From the NCBI GenBank assembly GCA_016708435.1, contig JADJFV010000033.1, positions 248,001 through 312,000 of the forward strand: a stretch of 64,000 nucleotides of DNA, written 5' to 3'. This stretch comes from Leptospiraceae bacterium (lineage in GTDB: Bacteria; Spirochaetota; Leptospiria; Leptospirales; Leptospiraceae). Position 1 is the first letter of the stretch, and each line of letters opens with the position of its first letter. The position numbers and the translations under genes are program-made. Positions 51,146 through 60,343 of this stretch are shown in pieces. The notes under the pieces were generated by a model that ran no database searches, was not told where the DNA came from, and saw nothing but the letters and a program-made list of their open reading frames with translations.

Positions 51146-52675
51146 TTACTTGGTTAATTGCATTGCTTCTTCTGTCTTCTTTAAATACAGTTGGGAAGGA
51201 ATATCATTTGGTTTAAACTTTAATACAGCTTCAAAAAGACTTTTTGCTTCATGATAATTTGAATTCTGAAAATGATCCAAACCCAATTCAAAAGAAAGAA
51301 TTGTTCGCTGAAATATATCAATTTCCTTATTACTTCTTCCTGAGAAAACTTCATAGATTGCTATGCTTTTGGATTTTCCTTTTACTTGGGCGTATCCTAA
51401 TTTGCGGTGAACGTAGGATTCGAGATTTTCTATATCCATCAGTGCTTCTTCACTAATTAGTATTTCACTTCCATACACTTTGGTCAGTCCTTCTAATCTA
51501 GATGCAGTATTTACCGCATCAGAAATAACCGTTCCTTCTAATCTTTCCGCATCACCAATGATTCCAAACATTTGATAGCCTACATGAATTCCAATTCCAA
51601 TTCGAATCGGAAGCTTTCCATTTTTCTCTCTCGTTCTATTGAATTCGGCTAGTTCATCTAACATTTCAATGGCTGATTGTAGCGCATCTGTAGAGCCTTC
51701 GGGGAAAATAGCCATTATCCCATCCCCCATGTATTTATCGATAAAGCCATTGTTCTTTCGAATGGAAGGTCCCATTGCATGTAAATAGCTATTTAGAAAT
51801 TTAAAATTATCCTCAGGAGACATGTCCTCAGATAGAGTGGTAAACGATCGGATATCAGAAAAGAGGATAGCCATTTTCTTATTTATTGAATCTCCTAATT
51901 GAACACCGGTAATTAACTCTTTGCCTAAGAATCGAAGGAGTTGTTCTGGAACAAAACGGGCGTAAGACTTAATCAATTTTTCCTGGTTATTGATTGCATT
52001 TTCTTGTTCCTGAAAAATTTGTTTCTCTGTGTATTTTTGCTTTAGAAGAGTTTTGTATTGAAACGCAATTTTGTCTCTGAAAAAAACGCAAAAAAATCCA
52101 ACGATTACCAAGTGCAGAGTTGCTACGCTTAGATGATAGATCATAATCTCTAAGGTTAGATTATCAATATTGATAAAGTATTCTCGCAAGTCATATCCGA
52201 AACCAAGTTGTAATGCAAAGAATAGAAGATGCTGGGTAACAGGTATTAGCCCTGTTATTATAAAAGTGGATAAATCTCTATAGACAATAAGCATTGCCGT
52301 AATCGGAAAGAAAGCAAAATGCATTTCATACATTCCATGCATTTGGGAAATATACTGCAATATAAACCACTGGAGAATACTTTCATTTAAAAACTTTTGT
52401 GCATAGGTATAGGGAAAATATCTAAGTCCAAGAAAATAGGATACAATTCCAAGTCCGCCACCGGCAAATGCCAATAGATAGGTATCGTATTTATAAGAAA
52501 TTAAACAGCCGAATAAAAAACTCGCAAAGATAAAAATTCTTGCAACCTTTTCAGCTTTAATTTCTTCTTCATGAATTTTTTCATTGAATTCTGCTAGAAA
52601 TTCATCACGAGAAACAAGAGACTTCATATCTTCTGAATAATAGCTTTCTGGATTAAAAATAAATAACTCTTTCAT
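51146..52675 (-). CDS. Membrane class III adenylate cyclase with C-terminal TPR-like tail
   Basis: The 509-residue protein has six predicted membrane helices in residues 45-210. The cyclase domain (about 265-445) shows KKMAILFSDIRSFTTLSEDM (metal Asp), KYMGDGIMAIFPEGS (second metal Asp), IRIGIGIHVGYQMFGIIGD and SDAVNTASRLEGLTKVYGS. The C-terminus (LGLDHFQNSNYHEAKSLFEA, LKFKPND) is one TPR-like hairpin. It makes cAMP from ATP; the membrane part probably senses an external or membrane signal. It abuts the next upstream gene with no gap. Confidence 0.92.
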   Translation of the reverse strand: MKELFIFNPESYYSEDMKSLVSRDEFLAEFNEKIHEEEIKAEKVARIFIFASFLFGCLISYKYDTYLLAFAGGGLGIVSYFLGLRYFPYTYAQKFLNESILQWFILQYISQMHGMYEMHFAFFPITAMLIVYRDLSTFIITGLIPVTQHLLFFALQLGFGYDLREYFINIDNLTLEIMIYHLSVATLHLVIVGFFCVFFRDKIAFQYKTLLKQKYTEKQIFQEQENAINNQEKLIKSYARFVPEQLLRFLGKELITGVQLGDSINKKMAILFSDIRSFTTLSEDMSPEDNFKFLNSYLHAMGPSIRKNNGFIDKYMGDGIMAIFPEGSTDALQSAIEMLDELAEFNRTREKNGKLPIRIGIGIHVGYQMFGIIGDAERLEGTVISDAVNTASRLEGLTKVYGSEILISEEALMDIENLESYVHRKLGYAQVKGKSKSIAIYEVFSGRSNKEIDIFQRTILSFELGLDHFQNSNYHEAKSLFEAVLKFKPNDIPSQLYLKKTEEAMQLTK

Positions 52676-53320
52676 TTAATAGTTCCTTTCATTTTCTTTG
52701 AGGTTAGTGGGTAACACGCAGCCGATTGCATAACCAGCCTTTAATTTTTCAGGACTTTTTTTTTCCAATAATCCATTTAGCGCCAAATATGCATATTGCG
52801 TCTTTGTATTTGTGCTGTATCTAGATGCATTATAGTTTCCTCGGAAAAATAACTTTTGCTCTGAATCAAGAATTACAGCTTGCGGAGTAGAATAGACTCC
52901 TACTTTTTTTGCTAAATTGCCATTCACATCCTGCAGAAAAATTACATTAGTAGCGGCTAATTGCAACTTGTCGGTTAAGTCTTGTATTTCTTGAGTAATA
53001 AGTTGTTGGTTCTCTGCTTCAACAACTACTATAAATTGAACTTGGGAGGAAAAATCTTTTACTAGTTCAATAAAATGTTTTTTTATAAATTGAGCACATC
53101 CGCAAGAAGGATTAGAAAAATGAATAAACATTGCTTGCCCACTTGGAATTCGAGGGTCATCGAAATGAATACGTGTTCCTATCTCAATGCTTTGGTATTC
53201 TTTTGGAATCGGAGTCAGAGCCATTTCTATCCAATGTTCTCTCATTGCGAGACCGATCATGGTCATAAAGAAGAAAAAGATTAATGGAAACACAAGGAAA
53301 GGCGCTTTTTTGTTGTTCAT
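52676..53320 (-). CDS. Membrane-anchored thioredoxin-fold protein (DUF6436-like)
   Basis: The 214-residue protein has an N-terminal anchor (FLVFPLIFFFFMTMIGLAM) and a thioredoxin-like domain: AMFIHFSNPSCGCAQFIKKH with CGC at the redox position, and VYSTPQAVILDSEQKLFF with the cis-Pro loop. LAKKVGVYSTPQAV fits peroxiredoxin/TlpA folds. It is likely an extracytoplasmic redox protein. Its stop is directly next to the cyclase start, so the two are co-transcribed. Confidence 0.8.
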   Translation of the reverse strand: MNNKKAPFLVFPLIFFFFMTMIGLAMREHWIEMALTPIPKEYQSIEIGTRIHFDDPRIPSGQAMFIHFSNPSCGCAQFIKKHFIELVKDFSSQVQFIVVVEAENQQLITQEIQDLTDKLQLAATNVIFLQDVNGNLAKKVGVYSTPQAVILDSEQKLFFRGNYNASRYSTNTKTQYAYLALNGLLEKKSPEKLKAGYAIGCVLPTNLKENERNY

Positions 53321-53447
53321 ACTTTTATATATTTACCGATTTTTTTCCCGATCTAATTTATTTTGTAGCTCTTTAAATGCATCACTTTTTGTAAATAGTG
53401 ATTGGCTTTATTTGGATTATCTGCATTAGCCGCTCTTCTCTTGAAAT

Positions 53448-54020
53448 CTATAAATCTTTTTTATAAAAATGCGCGAGGTATACTCCAACGATTGCACCGA
53501 AGAGATGCGATTCCCAAGATACATACCATCCAACGAGTCCGGGAATTACGCCCCAAACAAGTCCTCCGTAGAGAACAGCAATGATAAAGGCGATGATAGC
53601 AAATAGTGGTCTTCTCTTGAAATACCCTGCCGCAATTAAAAAAGCTACGAGAGAATAAACGAGTCCACTGGCTCCAATATGATAAGCAGATCTTCCAAAA
53701 ATCCAAACAAGTATATTCGCATAGAGAACCATAAAAAGCATAGCAGGAAAAGCAGGTTTGGGATACACAATGAGAAGAGTCGCCATCAAAAAAATAAGCG
53801 GCAGTGAATTAGACGCAAGATGAGAAAAACCAGAATGTAAAAAAACAGAAAGGGGAATCCCTATTAACCCCAAAATGGATCTAGGATAAACGCCTAACGT
53901 AGTCAAGTCCATTGGTAATAGCAAATCAATAACAGCTATCACCCAGAGAAGAGCGACAAATCCAATAGAATAACTAAACCCATGCTTCAACTTTTCAAAA
54001 CCTTTTTGATTATAACTCAT
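53448..54020 (-). CDS. Rhomboid-family intramembrane serine protease
   Basis: The 190-residue protein has six helices. VFLHSGFSHLASNSLPLIFL, the catalytic Ser in YHIGASGLVYSLVAFL and the catalytic His in VSWESHLFGAIVGVYLAHF are the rhomboid signatures. The ORF ends HFYKKDL after an A6 run (T6 at 53457-53462). With seven A the frame continues KRFIDFKRRAANADNPNKAN, then HYLQKVMHLKSYKIN, and stops at 53353, a protein-like tail. The real 3' end may therefore be 53353. Confidence 0.9.
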   Translation of the reverse strand: MSYNQKGFEKLKHGFSYSIGFVALLWVIAVIDLLLPMDLTTLGVYPRSILGLIGIPLSVFLHSGFSHLASNSLPLIFLMATLLIVYPKPAFPAMLFMVLYANILVWIFGRSAYHIGASGLVYSLVAFLIAAGYFKRRPLFAIIAFIIAVLYGGLVWGVIPGLVGWYVSWESHLFGAIVGVYLAHFYKKDL

Positions 54021-54239
54021 TTTAATTCCTCCAACTTAGGATAATTTATAGTAACCGTTATTCATTTATGTTGCAATGTAAAAGCTATTTCTTTTCCTAT
54101 CTGATTTTTTATTCGCATTGGAGCCCATTGCAAATTTTTGCTCCGATAATTTCCTAAATTCTATTGTGTTACTCCTTTTTCACCTTTTATTTAGATAGAA
54201 TTTACCGCTCTGTCATTATATGCCAAACTTTGAGGTGAG

Positions 54240-54710
54240 TTAAAGTTTTACCTTTTTAAAATTGTATTTATAGGTAGTATAGGTTTGCATTCCTGTCGGT
54301 GGAGGTGGAAACTCAATGGCGGAAATGATCTGCAAGATGCAGTGATTGAGAGATTCCGCATTTAAATCACTGCTTACCATTTCGGCTTTTTTTACTTTAC
54401 CATCTTCTAATATATTCCAGTCGATTTCCACAAATCCGTCTGTTAGTTTTGGATTTGTTTTTAGAAAGTCATTATAGCATTCCTGGATGTCTCTGGCTTT
54501 TTTTCGTAAGGAATTGTTGACTGCAATTTCTTTGTATGGGTCTTTTGGTTTTCCTTTATTATCCCCTCCGGGGTTAGCAGAATTATATTCCATAGTGCGC
54601 AAGAGTTGTTGCTGAACTTCTTGTTGCTTTTTTGTATTGTAAACAATAAAAGCCAACATAGCAACAATTACTAATACTAGAGCCAAGATGAACCTATCTT
54701 TTTTATCCAT
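54240..54710 (-). CDS. AgmX/PglI C-terminal (TonB-like) domain protein
   Basis: The 156-residue protein has an N-terminal membrane anchor (FILALVLVIVAMLAFIVYNT), a charged linker, and a TonB-C-like domain: KARDIQECYNDFLKTNPKLT, GFVEIDWNILEDGKVKKAEM, LNHCILQIISAIEFPPPPTG. The single Cys pair (ECY...NHC) and the FPPPP loop are typical of the AgmX/PglI domain. These occur in gliding and adhesion complexes and as TonB-like proteins in delta-proteobacteria and spirochaetes. The role here is unknown. It follows the FG-GAP lipoprotein gene by 38 bp. Confidence 0.82.
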   Translation of the reverse strand: MDKKDRFILALVLVIVAMLAFIVYNTKKQQEVQQQLLRTMEYNSANPGGDNKGKPKDPYKEIAVNNSLRKKARDIQECYNDFLKTNPKLTDGFVEIDWNILEDGKVKKAEMVSSDLNAESLNHCILQIISAIEFPPPPTGMQTYTTYKYNFKKVKL

Positions 54711-54748
54711 AAATTTTCATTCCTCCTTCAAAACTCAGAATTCATAGA

Positions 54749-57583
54749 TCACTGCTTTCTGTAAACATAGACAGCACCTGAACTAGATGCAGAGTTATCT
54801 GCACTGGCAGTTGTCCCATTGGTGATAGTTGTCTGGTTGCTGTCTTCCTGCATTGCCCCGACTGCAATCGTATCCCCGGATATGGATACAGGAAATCCAA
54901 ACCAATCATTTGCTTCTGCATTGGGAGCTTTGATGTATGCTTCCTGAGCCCAGGTAGTTCCCGTTCTTTTGAATACATAGGCTGCACCTGAATTTGTTGC
55001 AGAATTATCTGCACTGGCAGTAGTTCCGTTCGTGATTGTAGTTTGATTGCTACTTTCATTCCTTGCTCCGACTGCAATCGTGTCCCCGGATATGGATACA
55101 GAGTATCCAAACGAATCACCTCCGTTTGCATTGGGAGCTTTGATGTAGGCTTCCTGTGCCCAGGTTGTCCCTGTTCTTTTGAATACATACACTGCACCTG
55201 AGCTAGGTGCTGAGTTATTTGCACTGGCAGTATTCCCGTTCGTAATGGTAGTCTGGTTGCTGCTTTCCTGATTTGCTCCGACTGCAATCGTATCCCCGGA
55301 TATGGATACCTTACCTCCAAAGAAATCATTTGCTTCCGCATTGGGAGCTTTCAGGTAAGCTTCCTGTGCCCAGTTAGTTCCTGTTCTTTTGAACACATAC
55401 AATGCACCTGAGGTAGATGCAGAGTTATCTGTACTGGCAGTAGTCCCGTTCGTGATTGTAGTCTGGTTGCTGTCTTCCATATGTGCCCCAACTGCAATCG
55501 TGTCCCCGAATATGGATACGGAAAAGCCAAAGTTATCCAGTGTTTCCGCATTGGGGGCTTTCAGATAGGCTTCCTGTGTCCAAGTAGTCCCTGTTCTTTT
55601 GAAAACATACACTGCACCTGAACTAGTTGCAGAGTTATCTACACTGGCAGTTGTCCCATTCGTAATGGTAGTCTGGTTGCTATCTTCATCTATTGCTCCG
55701 ACTGCAATCGTGTCAGAGGATATGGATACAAGCTGTCCAAACTGATCACCTGCGTTTGCATTTGGGGCTTTCAGATAGGCTTCCTGTGCCCAGGTAGTTC
55801 CTGTTCTTTTGAATACATACACTGCACCAGCATCAGCTGCAGAGTTATCCCCACTAGCAGTTGTCCCATTGGTAATCGTAGTCTGGTTACTGTCTTCACT
55901 CCTTACTCCGACTGCAATCGTGTCCCCGGAAATGGATACAGACCATCCAAACTGATCACCTGCATTTGCATTGGGAGCTTTGATGTAGGCTTCCTGCGCC
56001 CAGGTAGTTCCCGTTCTATTGATTACATACACTGCACCAGCATCAGCTGCAGAATTATCTGCACTGGCAGTTGTCCCGTTCGTGATTGTAGTCTGATTGC
56101 TGTCCTCCCCATATGCCCCGACTACAATTGTATCTGCGGATATGGATACAGAATATCCCAACAAATCATTTGCTTCTGAATTGGGTGCTTTGATGTAGGC
56201 AACTGTCTCCCAGATTCCTTCTACTATGATATTAATAGTGGTACTGCTACTTCCACCGGAATTTGATGCAGTGATTGTATAATTTGCAGCAGCAGACATT
56301 AAAGTCGGTGTTCCGCTGATTGCACAGGTACTACTGTTAAGACTCAACCCCGCAGGCAAAGTCGGGCTTGCTGTACAACTGGTTATTGTCCCTGTGAATG
56401 TTGGAGTCTGAGTTGCGATTGGTACTGTTCTGGTAAAGGAATACGGGCTACCTGTGTAGGTCAAACCAGAGGGAGCTACAGTTGTTCCTGTGGTGCCAGT
56501 GCCAACTGAATTAGAGTTAATTGGCGTATTGTCTACAAATTGAATCTGACTGGTAATCTGGGCAGATGAAACTAATAATGCAGATCCATCACTCACTGGT
56601 CTTCCCACGGTGAATTTGCCTCCTTCTTGGGCATAACTTACTATTGCTGGAAGTAAAATGCTAGTAAGCGGAGTCGACGAAAAGGTAACTTGGTTTGTGC
56701 TTGATCCTATGGTAATGACTTTTCCGTCATTGCCTTTTCCATCAAATAGTCCATCTTCAAAATCGACTGCGTATGCTTCTATAATTGCGTCTATATCATC
56801 TATCGAAAGTGTATTTCCTTTTTTGTGTTTATTGGCTAAGTAGGAGAAGCCTGTTAAGATGGAAATAAATTTTGTAGTCAACGGACTGTCTGGTTTATCC
56901 AACTCAATTACTATATCATCTAATTCTGGATAATTTGTATCGGATATACTAGTAGTAGTGCTTCTAGGACTTAGGATTTCTTTACTGGATGTGCTGGATA
57001 AACCGCTACTCAGACCAAAGCGTATTACGACTTCTTTGCTCGCTTTTTTGTATAATGCATTTATATCAGCTCCACTTCCTGCTGCTTTGACTAATGCCTG
57101 TAATCTCCTAGCCAATAATTTTGAAAAGGGGGATACTAACATGTTCTTGCGGCTATTTCCGATTATCTTGCTTTCTGGAAGTATTGTAACTAATTTGAAA
57201 CTAGAACTCGCAGGAACAGAAACATCAGAATTCACTTTTTCATCGAATAGAGTTGTATTTCCATTTGGATCAGGCGATACGGTCAAACAAATTACCCCAC
57301 CTGTTTTATTGTATTCCAATGAATAATTGCCTGATGCATCTGTTGATCCTGTGACTAAAACATTGGAAGTATTGCAGCTACCATCAGCATTCAGAGGATT
57401 TACATTTACTTTTGCAGTTTTTACAATTCCTTTTACTGCAACTCCTGAGATTGTTAGCCGATTATTTCTTTGAAACATTAAACCAAGATTTAAAAAAATA
57501 GAATTTGAATCTTCTTTTGATTGATTCTCAGCCTTACATAAGAATAAAAATGGTATGATAAAAGGTATTAAGAGGTTTCGCAT
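54749..57583 (-). CDS. FG-GAP repeat lipoprotein (beta-propeller, putative surface protein)
   Basis: The 944-residue protein has a short lipoprotein signal peptide (MRNLLIPFIIPFLFLCKAEN). Residues about 40-330 are a variable domain, about 375-455 an Ig-like putative module (GLTYTGSPYSFTRTVPIATQ; CAISGTPTLMSAAANYTITA). The last 480 residues form seven tandem 70-residue FG-GAP-like units, e.g. APNANAGDQFGWSVSISGDT then IAVGVRSEDSNQTTITNGTT and GAVYVFKRTGTTWAQEAYL. Seven units are enough for a complete propeller. The ATG at 57583 has GGAGAG upstream. A function in adhesion or ligand binding is inference. Confidence 0.88.
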   Translation of the reverse strand: MRNLLIPFIIPFLFLCKAENQSKEDSNSIFLNLGLMFQRNNRLTISGVAVKGIVKTAKVNVNPLNADGSCNTSNVLVTGSTDASGNYSLEYNKTGGVICLTVSPDPNGNTTLFDEKVNSDVSVPASSSFKLVTILPESKIIGNSRKNMLVSPFSKLLARRLQALVKAAGSGADINALYKKASKEVVIRFGLSSGLSSTSSKEILSPRSTTTSISDTNYPELDDIVIELDKPDSPLTTKFISILTGFSYLANKHKKGNTLSIDDIDAIIEAYAVDFEDGLFDGKGNDGKVITIGSSTNQVTFSSTPLTSILLPAIVSYAQEGGKFTVGRPVSDGSALLVSSAQITSQIQFVDNTPINSNSVGTGTTGTTVAPSGLTYTGSPYSFTRTVPIATQTPTFTGTITSCTASPTLPAGLSLNSSTCAISGTPTLMSAAANYTITASNSGGSSSTTINIIVEGIWETVAYIKAPNSEANDLLGYSVSISADTIVVGAYGEDSNQTTITNGTTASADNSAADAGAVYVINRTGTTWAQEAYIKAPNANAGDQFGWSVSISGDTIAVGVRSEDSNQTTITNGTTASGDNSAADAGAVYVFKRTGTTWAQEAYLKAPNANAGDQFGQLVSISSDTIAVGAIDEDSNQTTITNGTTASVDNSATSSGAVYVFKRTGTTWTQEAYLKAPNAETLDNFGFSVSIFGDTIAVGAHMEDSNQTTITNGTTASTDNSASTSGALYVFKRTGTNWAQEAYLKAPNAEANDFFGGKVSISGDTIAVGANQESSNQTTITNGNTASANNSAPSSGAVYVFKRTGTTWAQEAYIKAPNANGGDSFGYSVSISGDTIAVGARNESSNQTTITNGTTASADNSATNSGAAYVFKRTGTTWAQEAYIKAPNAEANDWFGFPVSISGDTIAVGAMQEDSNQTTITNGTTASADNSASSSGAVYVYRKQ
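54755..56210 (-). repeat. Seven tandem 210-bp units encoding the FG-GAP repeats
   Basis: The same phrases recur every 208-212 bp, e.g. GCTTCCTG(T/A)GCCCAG at about 54931, 55148, 55360, 55568, 55778 and 55990. Units are highly similar at the DNA level, more so than needed to conserve protein, which suggests recent amplification or gene conversion. Repeat number may vary by recombination and may be mis-assembled. Confidence 0.85.
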
Positions 57584-57722
57584 TACAACTCTCCAAGAAA
57601 ATTAAAATAATTAATTGTAGATCATTATGCAATTAAGTCAAACTTTATACTTAATTCATTCGGGAATTTTTAGTAACTACTTTTAATTTTTGCAATGCTT
57701 GATGCACTTAGCATAGCTGTTA

Positions 57723-58280
57723 TCAAATTCCTATTCTCCATTTTGCAAGTAGAATTGCCAAAAAACTAAAAAAATAAAAACCTACACCCCGCATAAGAAT
57801 CCAGGACCAATTGGAAAGTCTAACGGCTGTTATCCAGGTGGCAATAGCATGAAGAATAAAACTATAACCCATATAGAGAGAGGCTAATGTTAAGAAATCT
57901 ACAAAAATCGGAAAACTCAATAGTTCTGTGAATTTTTCAGGGAGAGAAGATTTGTATTTAAGAGAAAGAATATAAAATAGTGGATAATGCAGCAAATAGC
58001 TAATGATAAAAGTAAACCCAAATGCAAAGCTAAGTAATACCGGTTGCATTTTAAGATGAATAGGATTTTCTTTTTTGTAAGAAAAAAAAGCTAAGACAAC
58101 GACCAGGACGAAAGACAATATGGTAACGATGTCAATTTCATTAAAGTATAAAACAGAGAAGGCTAGCTCAAATACTGCCATAATCACTGCTCCAATTAAG
58201 GCTACTTTCAAATTTGAAATAGAATCAAGGATAACAAAAATTAAAAGCGGAATAATACCAATAAACAGAGTAATACTCAT
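57723..58280 (-). CDS. Septation protein IspZ/YciB-like membrane protein
   Basis: The 185-residue protein has about five or six helices with little soluble sequence. IPLLIFVILDSISNLKVALI and GAVIMAVFELAFSVLYFNEI resemble helix 1-2 of the intracellular septation protein A family (IPIILFFxxYxxxxIxxAT). E. coli YciB has been linked to cell-envelope maintenance and division. The similarity is general and other small multi-pass families are possible. Confidence 0.6.
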   Translation of the reverse strand: MSITLFIGIIPLLIFVILDSISNLKVALIGAVIMAVFELAFSVLYFNEIDIVTILSFVLVVVLAFFSYKKENPIHLKMQPVLLSFAFGFTFIISYLLHYPLFYILSLKYKSSLPEKFTELLSFPIFVDFLTLASLYMGYSFILHAIATWITAVRLSNWSWILMRGVGFYFFSFLAILLAKWRIGI

Positions 58281-58360
58281 TAGCCACTCCCCATTCTCAA
58301 ATGTATTAATATAACCGGAACTGCAACGATGGAATAGGAAAGGTAAACGAAGATCATTTT

Positions 58361-59593
58361 TTACCTAACCCATTTCCAATAAGGAATGACAGAAATATTT
58401 TTATCCTCTACCAAAAAATTGGCTTCCTCATATTCAGAAATGACAATTCCTTCTTTGAGTTGAAACATATCGAGTGCTTCACAGAGTCCTTTGATTTCTC
58501 GTTCTTTATTTTGCTCGCCAAGACTTAGAGTTACTTGAATAGCGGATTGAATTTTATTTTTTTCAAGTGTAACAAAATCACATTCTAATTTATTTTTGAA
58601 ATAATAAATTTCTTTTTGTCTTCTCTTTAATTCAATGAAAACTAAATTTTCTAATAATCGTCCCCGATCCTCTGAATTAGAAAAAGCAACTTGTTCACGC
58701 ATTCCATTATCAATGACAAATATCTTTTTGCCGGTCGTATATTGTTTTTTTAAACTGAAGTCATATTTATTCAATTCAAAAACAAGATACGATTCTTCTA
58801 GAAAGGAAATATAGTCTCTGACGGTTAGAGAACTTTTAAATCCGAGGATATTTTTAATTCCATTAAAGCTAAACTCTTTTGTAAAATTTGTAAAAATATA
58901 ATTTGCAAGAAGGCGAAACGGTTTTATTTCTTTGATTCCAAATCTTGTGATGATATCTTTGTAAATAATATCATCATAGGTTCTTTTTAAAAATTCTACA
59001 TCTTTGTATTTTGTATAATCAGGAAAACCACCTTCCTTTAAATAAACTTGGTAGCCCGACACGATTTTTGCCTTTTCTGAAATAGTTGAATACTCAGTGG
59101 AAATATTTTGGAAACGTAAAAATTCCAAAAATGAAAACGGATACACTTCTATTTTTATATACCTACCCGTGAGATGGGTCGTAAGCTCCGTCGAGAGCAT
59201 TTTTGCATTCGAGCCAGTGATAAACACCTTATAATCCTCATCGTGCATTCTACGAATAAACCGTTCCCAATTTGGGATATTTTGGATTTCATCTAGTAAG
59301 ATATTTTTACTTTTACTTTGTTTTTGCCAGACTAGCAGAAGTGTATTAAAATCTTCCACACCGAATTGAAGTAGTCTCTCATCATCAAAATTTAGATAAT
59401 AGAAATTTTCTAGCTTTGCAGCAATTTGGCGTAGCAGAGTGGATTTGCCACTTCTTCGAATCCCCGAAAGAACAACGATCTGTGTAGAGTTTAGGTATTT
59501 CTTTAATTCGAGATCTCTTTCTAAGCCTGAATTCTTGCTTTCAAATCCAACCTTTTGTTCTCTGACAATTTCCTCTATTAGGTTAAATTCCAT
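58361..59593 (-). CDS. AAA-family ATPase with DUF4143 domain
   Basis: The 410-residue protein has Walker A in VVLSGIRRSGKSTLLRQIAA (about 40-55), Walker B in NILLDEIQNIPNWERFIRRM, sensor VFITGSNAKMLSTELTTHLT and the arginine-containing GRYIKIEVYPFSFLEFLRF. The C-terminal DUF4143 (RDYISFLEESYLVFELNKYD; NLVFIELKRRQKEIYYFKNK, then ECDFV) is nuclease-like in layout. The family is common in mobile gene pools and its function is not known. The gene has its own AT-rich promoter region. Confidence 0.93.
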   Translation of the reverse strand: MEFNLIEEIVREQKVGFESKNSGLERDLELKKYLNSTQIVVLSGIRRSGKSTLLRQIAAKLENFYYLNFDDERLLQFGVEDFNTLLLVWQKQSKSKNILLDEIQNIPNWERFIRRMHDEDYKVFITGSNAKMLSTELTTHLTGRYIKIEVYPFSFLEFLRFQNISTEYSTISEKAKIVSGYQVYLKEGGFPDYTKYKDVEFLKRTYDDIIYKDIITRFGIKEIKPFRLLANYIFTNFTKEFSFNGIKNILGFKSSLTVRDYISFLEESYLVFELNKYDFSLKKQYTTGKKIFVIDNGMREQVAFSNSEDRGRLLENLVFIELKRRQKEIYYFKNKLECDFVTLEKNKIQSAIQVTLSLGEQNKEREIKGLCEALDMFQLKEGIVISEYEEANFLVEDKNISVIPYWKWVR

Positions 59594-59599
59594 AATTTA

Positions 59600-59690
59600 T
59601 ATTCCTAATATTAATTTATATTATTAATTTATATTGTCAATATGAATTATATCTAATAATTAATATTGACAATGTGAATTAACTTCCATC
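59600..59690 (-). promoter_or_regulatory. AT-rich promoter/operator region with repeated palindromes
   Basis: The region contains ATTGTCAAT and ATTGACAAT palindromic cores in the contexts TATATTGTCAATATGAATTA and TTAATATTGACAATGTGAAT, and three copies of ATATAAATTA. On the minus strand a TTGACA and AT-rich -10-like sequences precede the ATPase gene. The repeated TTGTCAAT sites might bind a regulator. Confidence 0.4.
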
Positions 59691-59762
59691 GACTTAGCCT
59701 TTGGTAATCTTTTAAAAGTTTTCTTCTCTACAAATAAATGCCTTTTGGGCGAGGCTATTTTT

Positions 59763-60164
59763 ATGATGCAAACCTGTTATTGTTGTTCAGGCAAATTATT
59801 TGAAGAGTGTTGTAAACCTATTCTAGATGGAGTTCGTAAGGCAAGCACGGCGGAAGAATTGATGCGCTCTCGTTATAGTGCGTATGCGACAGCATCTGTT
59901 GAATATATTCTTCGCACCACACATATGTCCACCCGCAAACTCTATGATCTGACTACTATTCGGAATTGGGCTACCACAAGTAAATGGCTGCGACTTCAAA
60001 TTGTTTCTACCAAAAAGGGTAAACCAGAAGATACAGAAGGCTTTGTTGAATTTAAAGCAACCTACCAAACTCCCGACAATAAAACGATTCTACACCACGA
60101 GCATTCTCTCTTTCTAAATGAAAAAGGAGAGTGGTTCTTTGTGGAGGCTTTGGAGTTGAAATAA
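59763..60164 (+). CDS. YchJ-family SEC-C metal-binding protein
   Basis: The ATG pair at 59763/59766 gives MMQTCYCCSGKLFEECCKPI, a SEC-C-like zinc motif (CxC...CC). The NTF2-like domain follows: TAEELMRSRYSAYATASVEY, WLRLQIVSTKKGKPEDTEGF, VEFKATYQ, and HHEHSLFLNEKGEWFFVEAL. A TTG at 59745 in frame is less likely as the start. YchJ (UPF0225) has no established function. It is transcribed alone, divergent from the ATPase. Confidence 0.93.
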   Translation: MMQTCYCCSGKLFEECCKPILDGVRKASTAEELMRSRYSAYATASVEYILRTTHMSTRKLYDLTTIRNWATTSKWLRLQIVSTKKGKPEDTEGFVEFKATYQTPDNKTILHHEHSLFLNEKGEWFFVEALELK

Positions 60165-60343
60165 ATTTTTTATATAACGAATTTTATACTCTAAGTGTTT
60201 GAAATGCAAAGTAGCATTGAGCAATGAGAGAGAGTGGCAAGCACTGAAATAGTCCACTCTCGCAGTGGATAATTGAAGTTAGTCGTCTGCAATTGTTTTA
60301 ACTTGCTTTTACGAAAAAACTGAAAGTCGAATTTTATTGAATT

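Noticed and set aside
54742..55551. 199- and 66-codon frames within the FG-GAP gene
   Set aside because: They are alternative-frame readings of the tandem 210-bp units (repetitive QxLPVQIT pattern), so they arise from repetition and not from selection.
54755..56210. CRISPR array
   Set aside because: The repeats are 210 bp, contiguous and coding; there are no short repeats with unique spacers and no cas genes.
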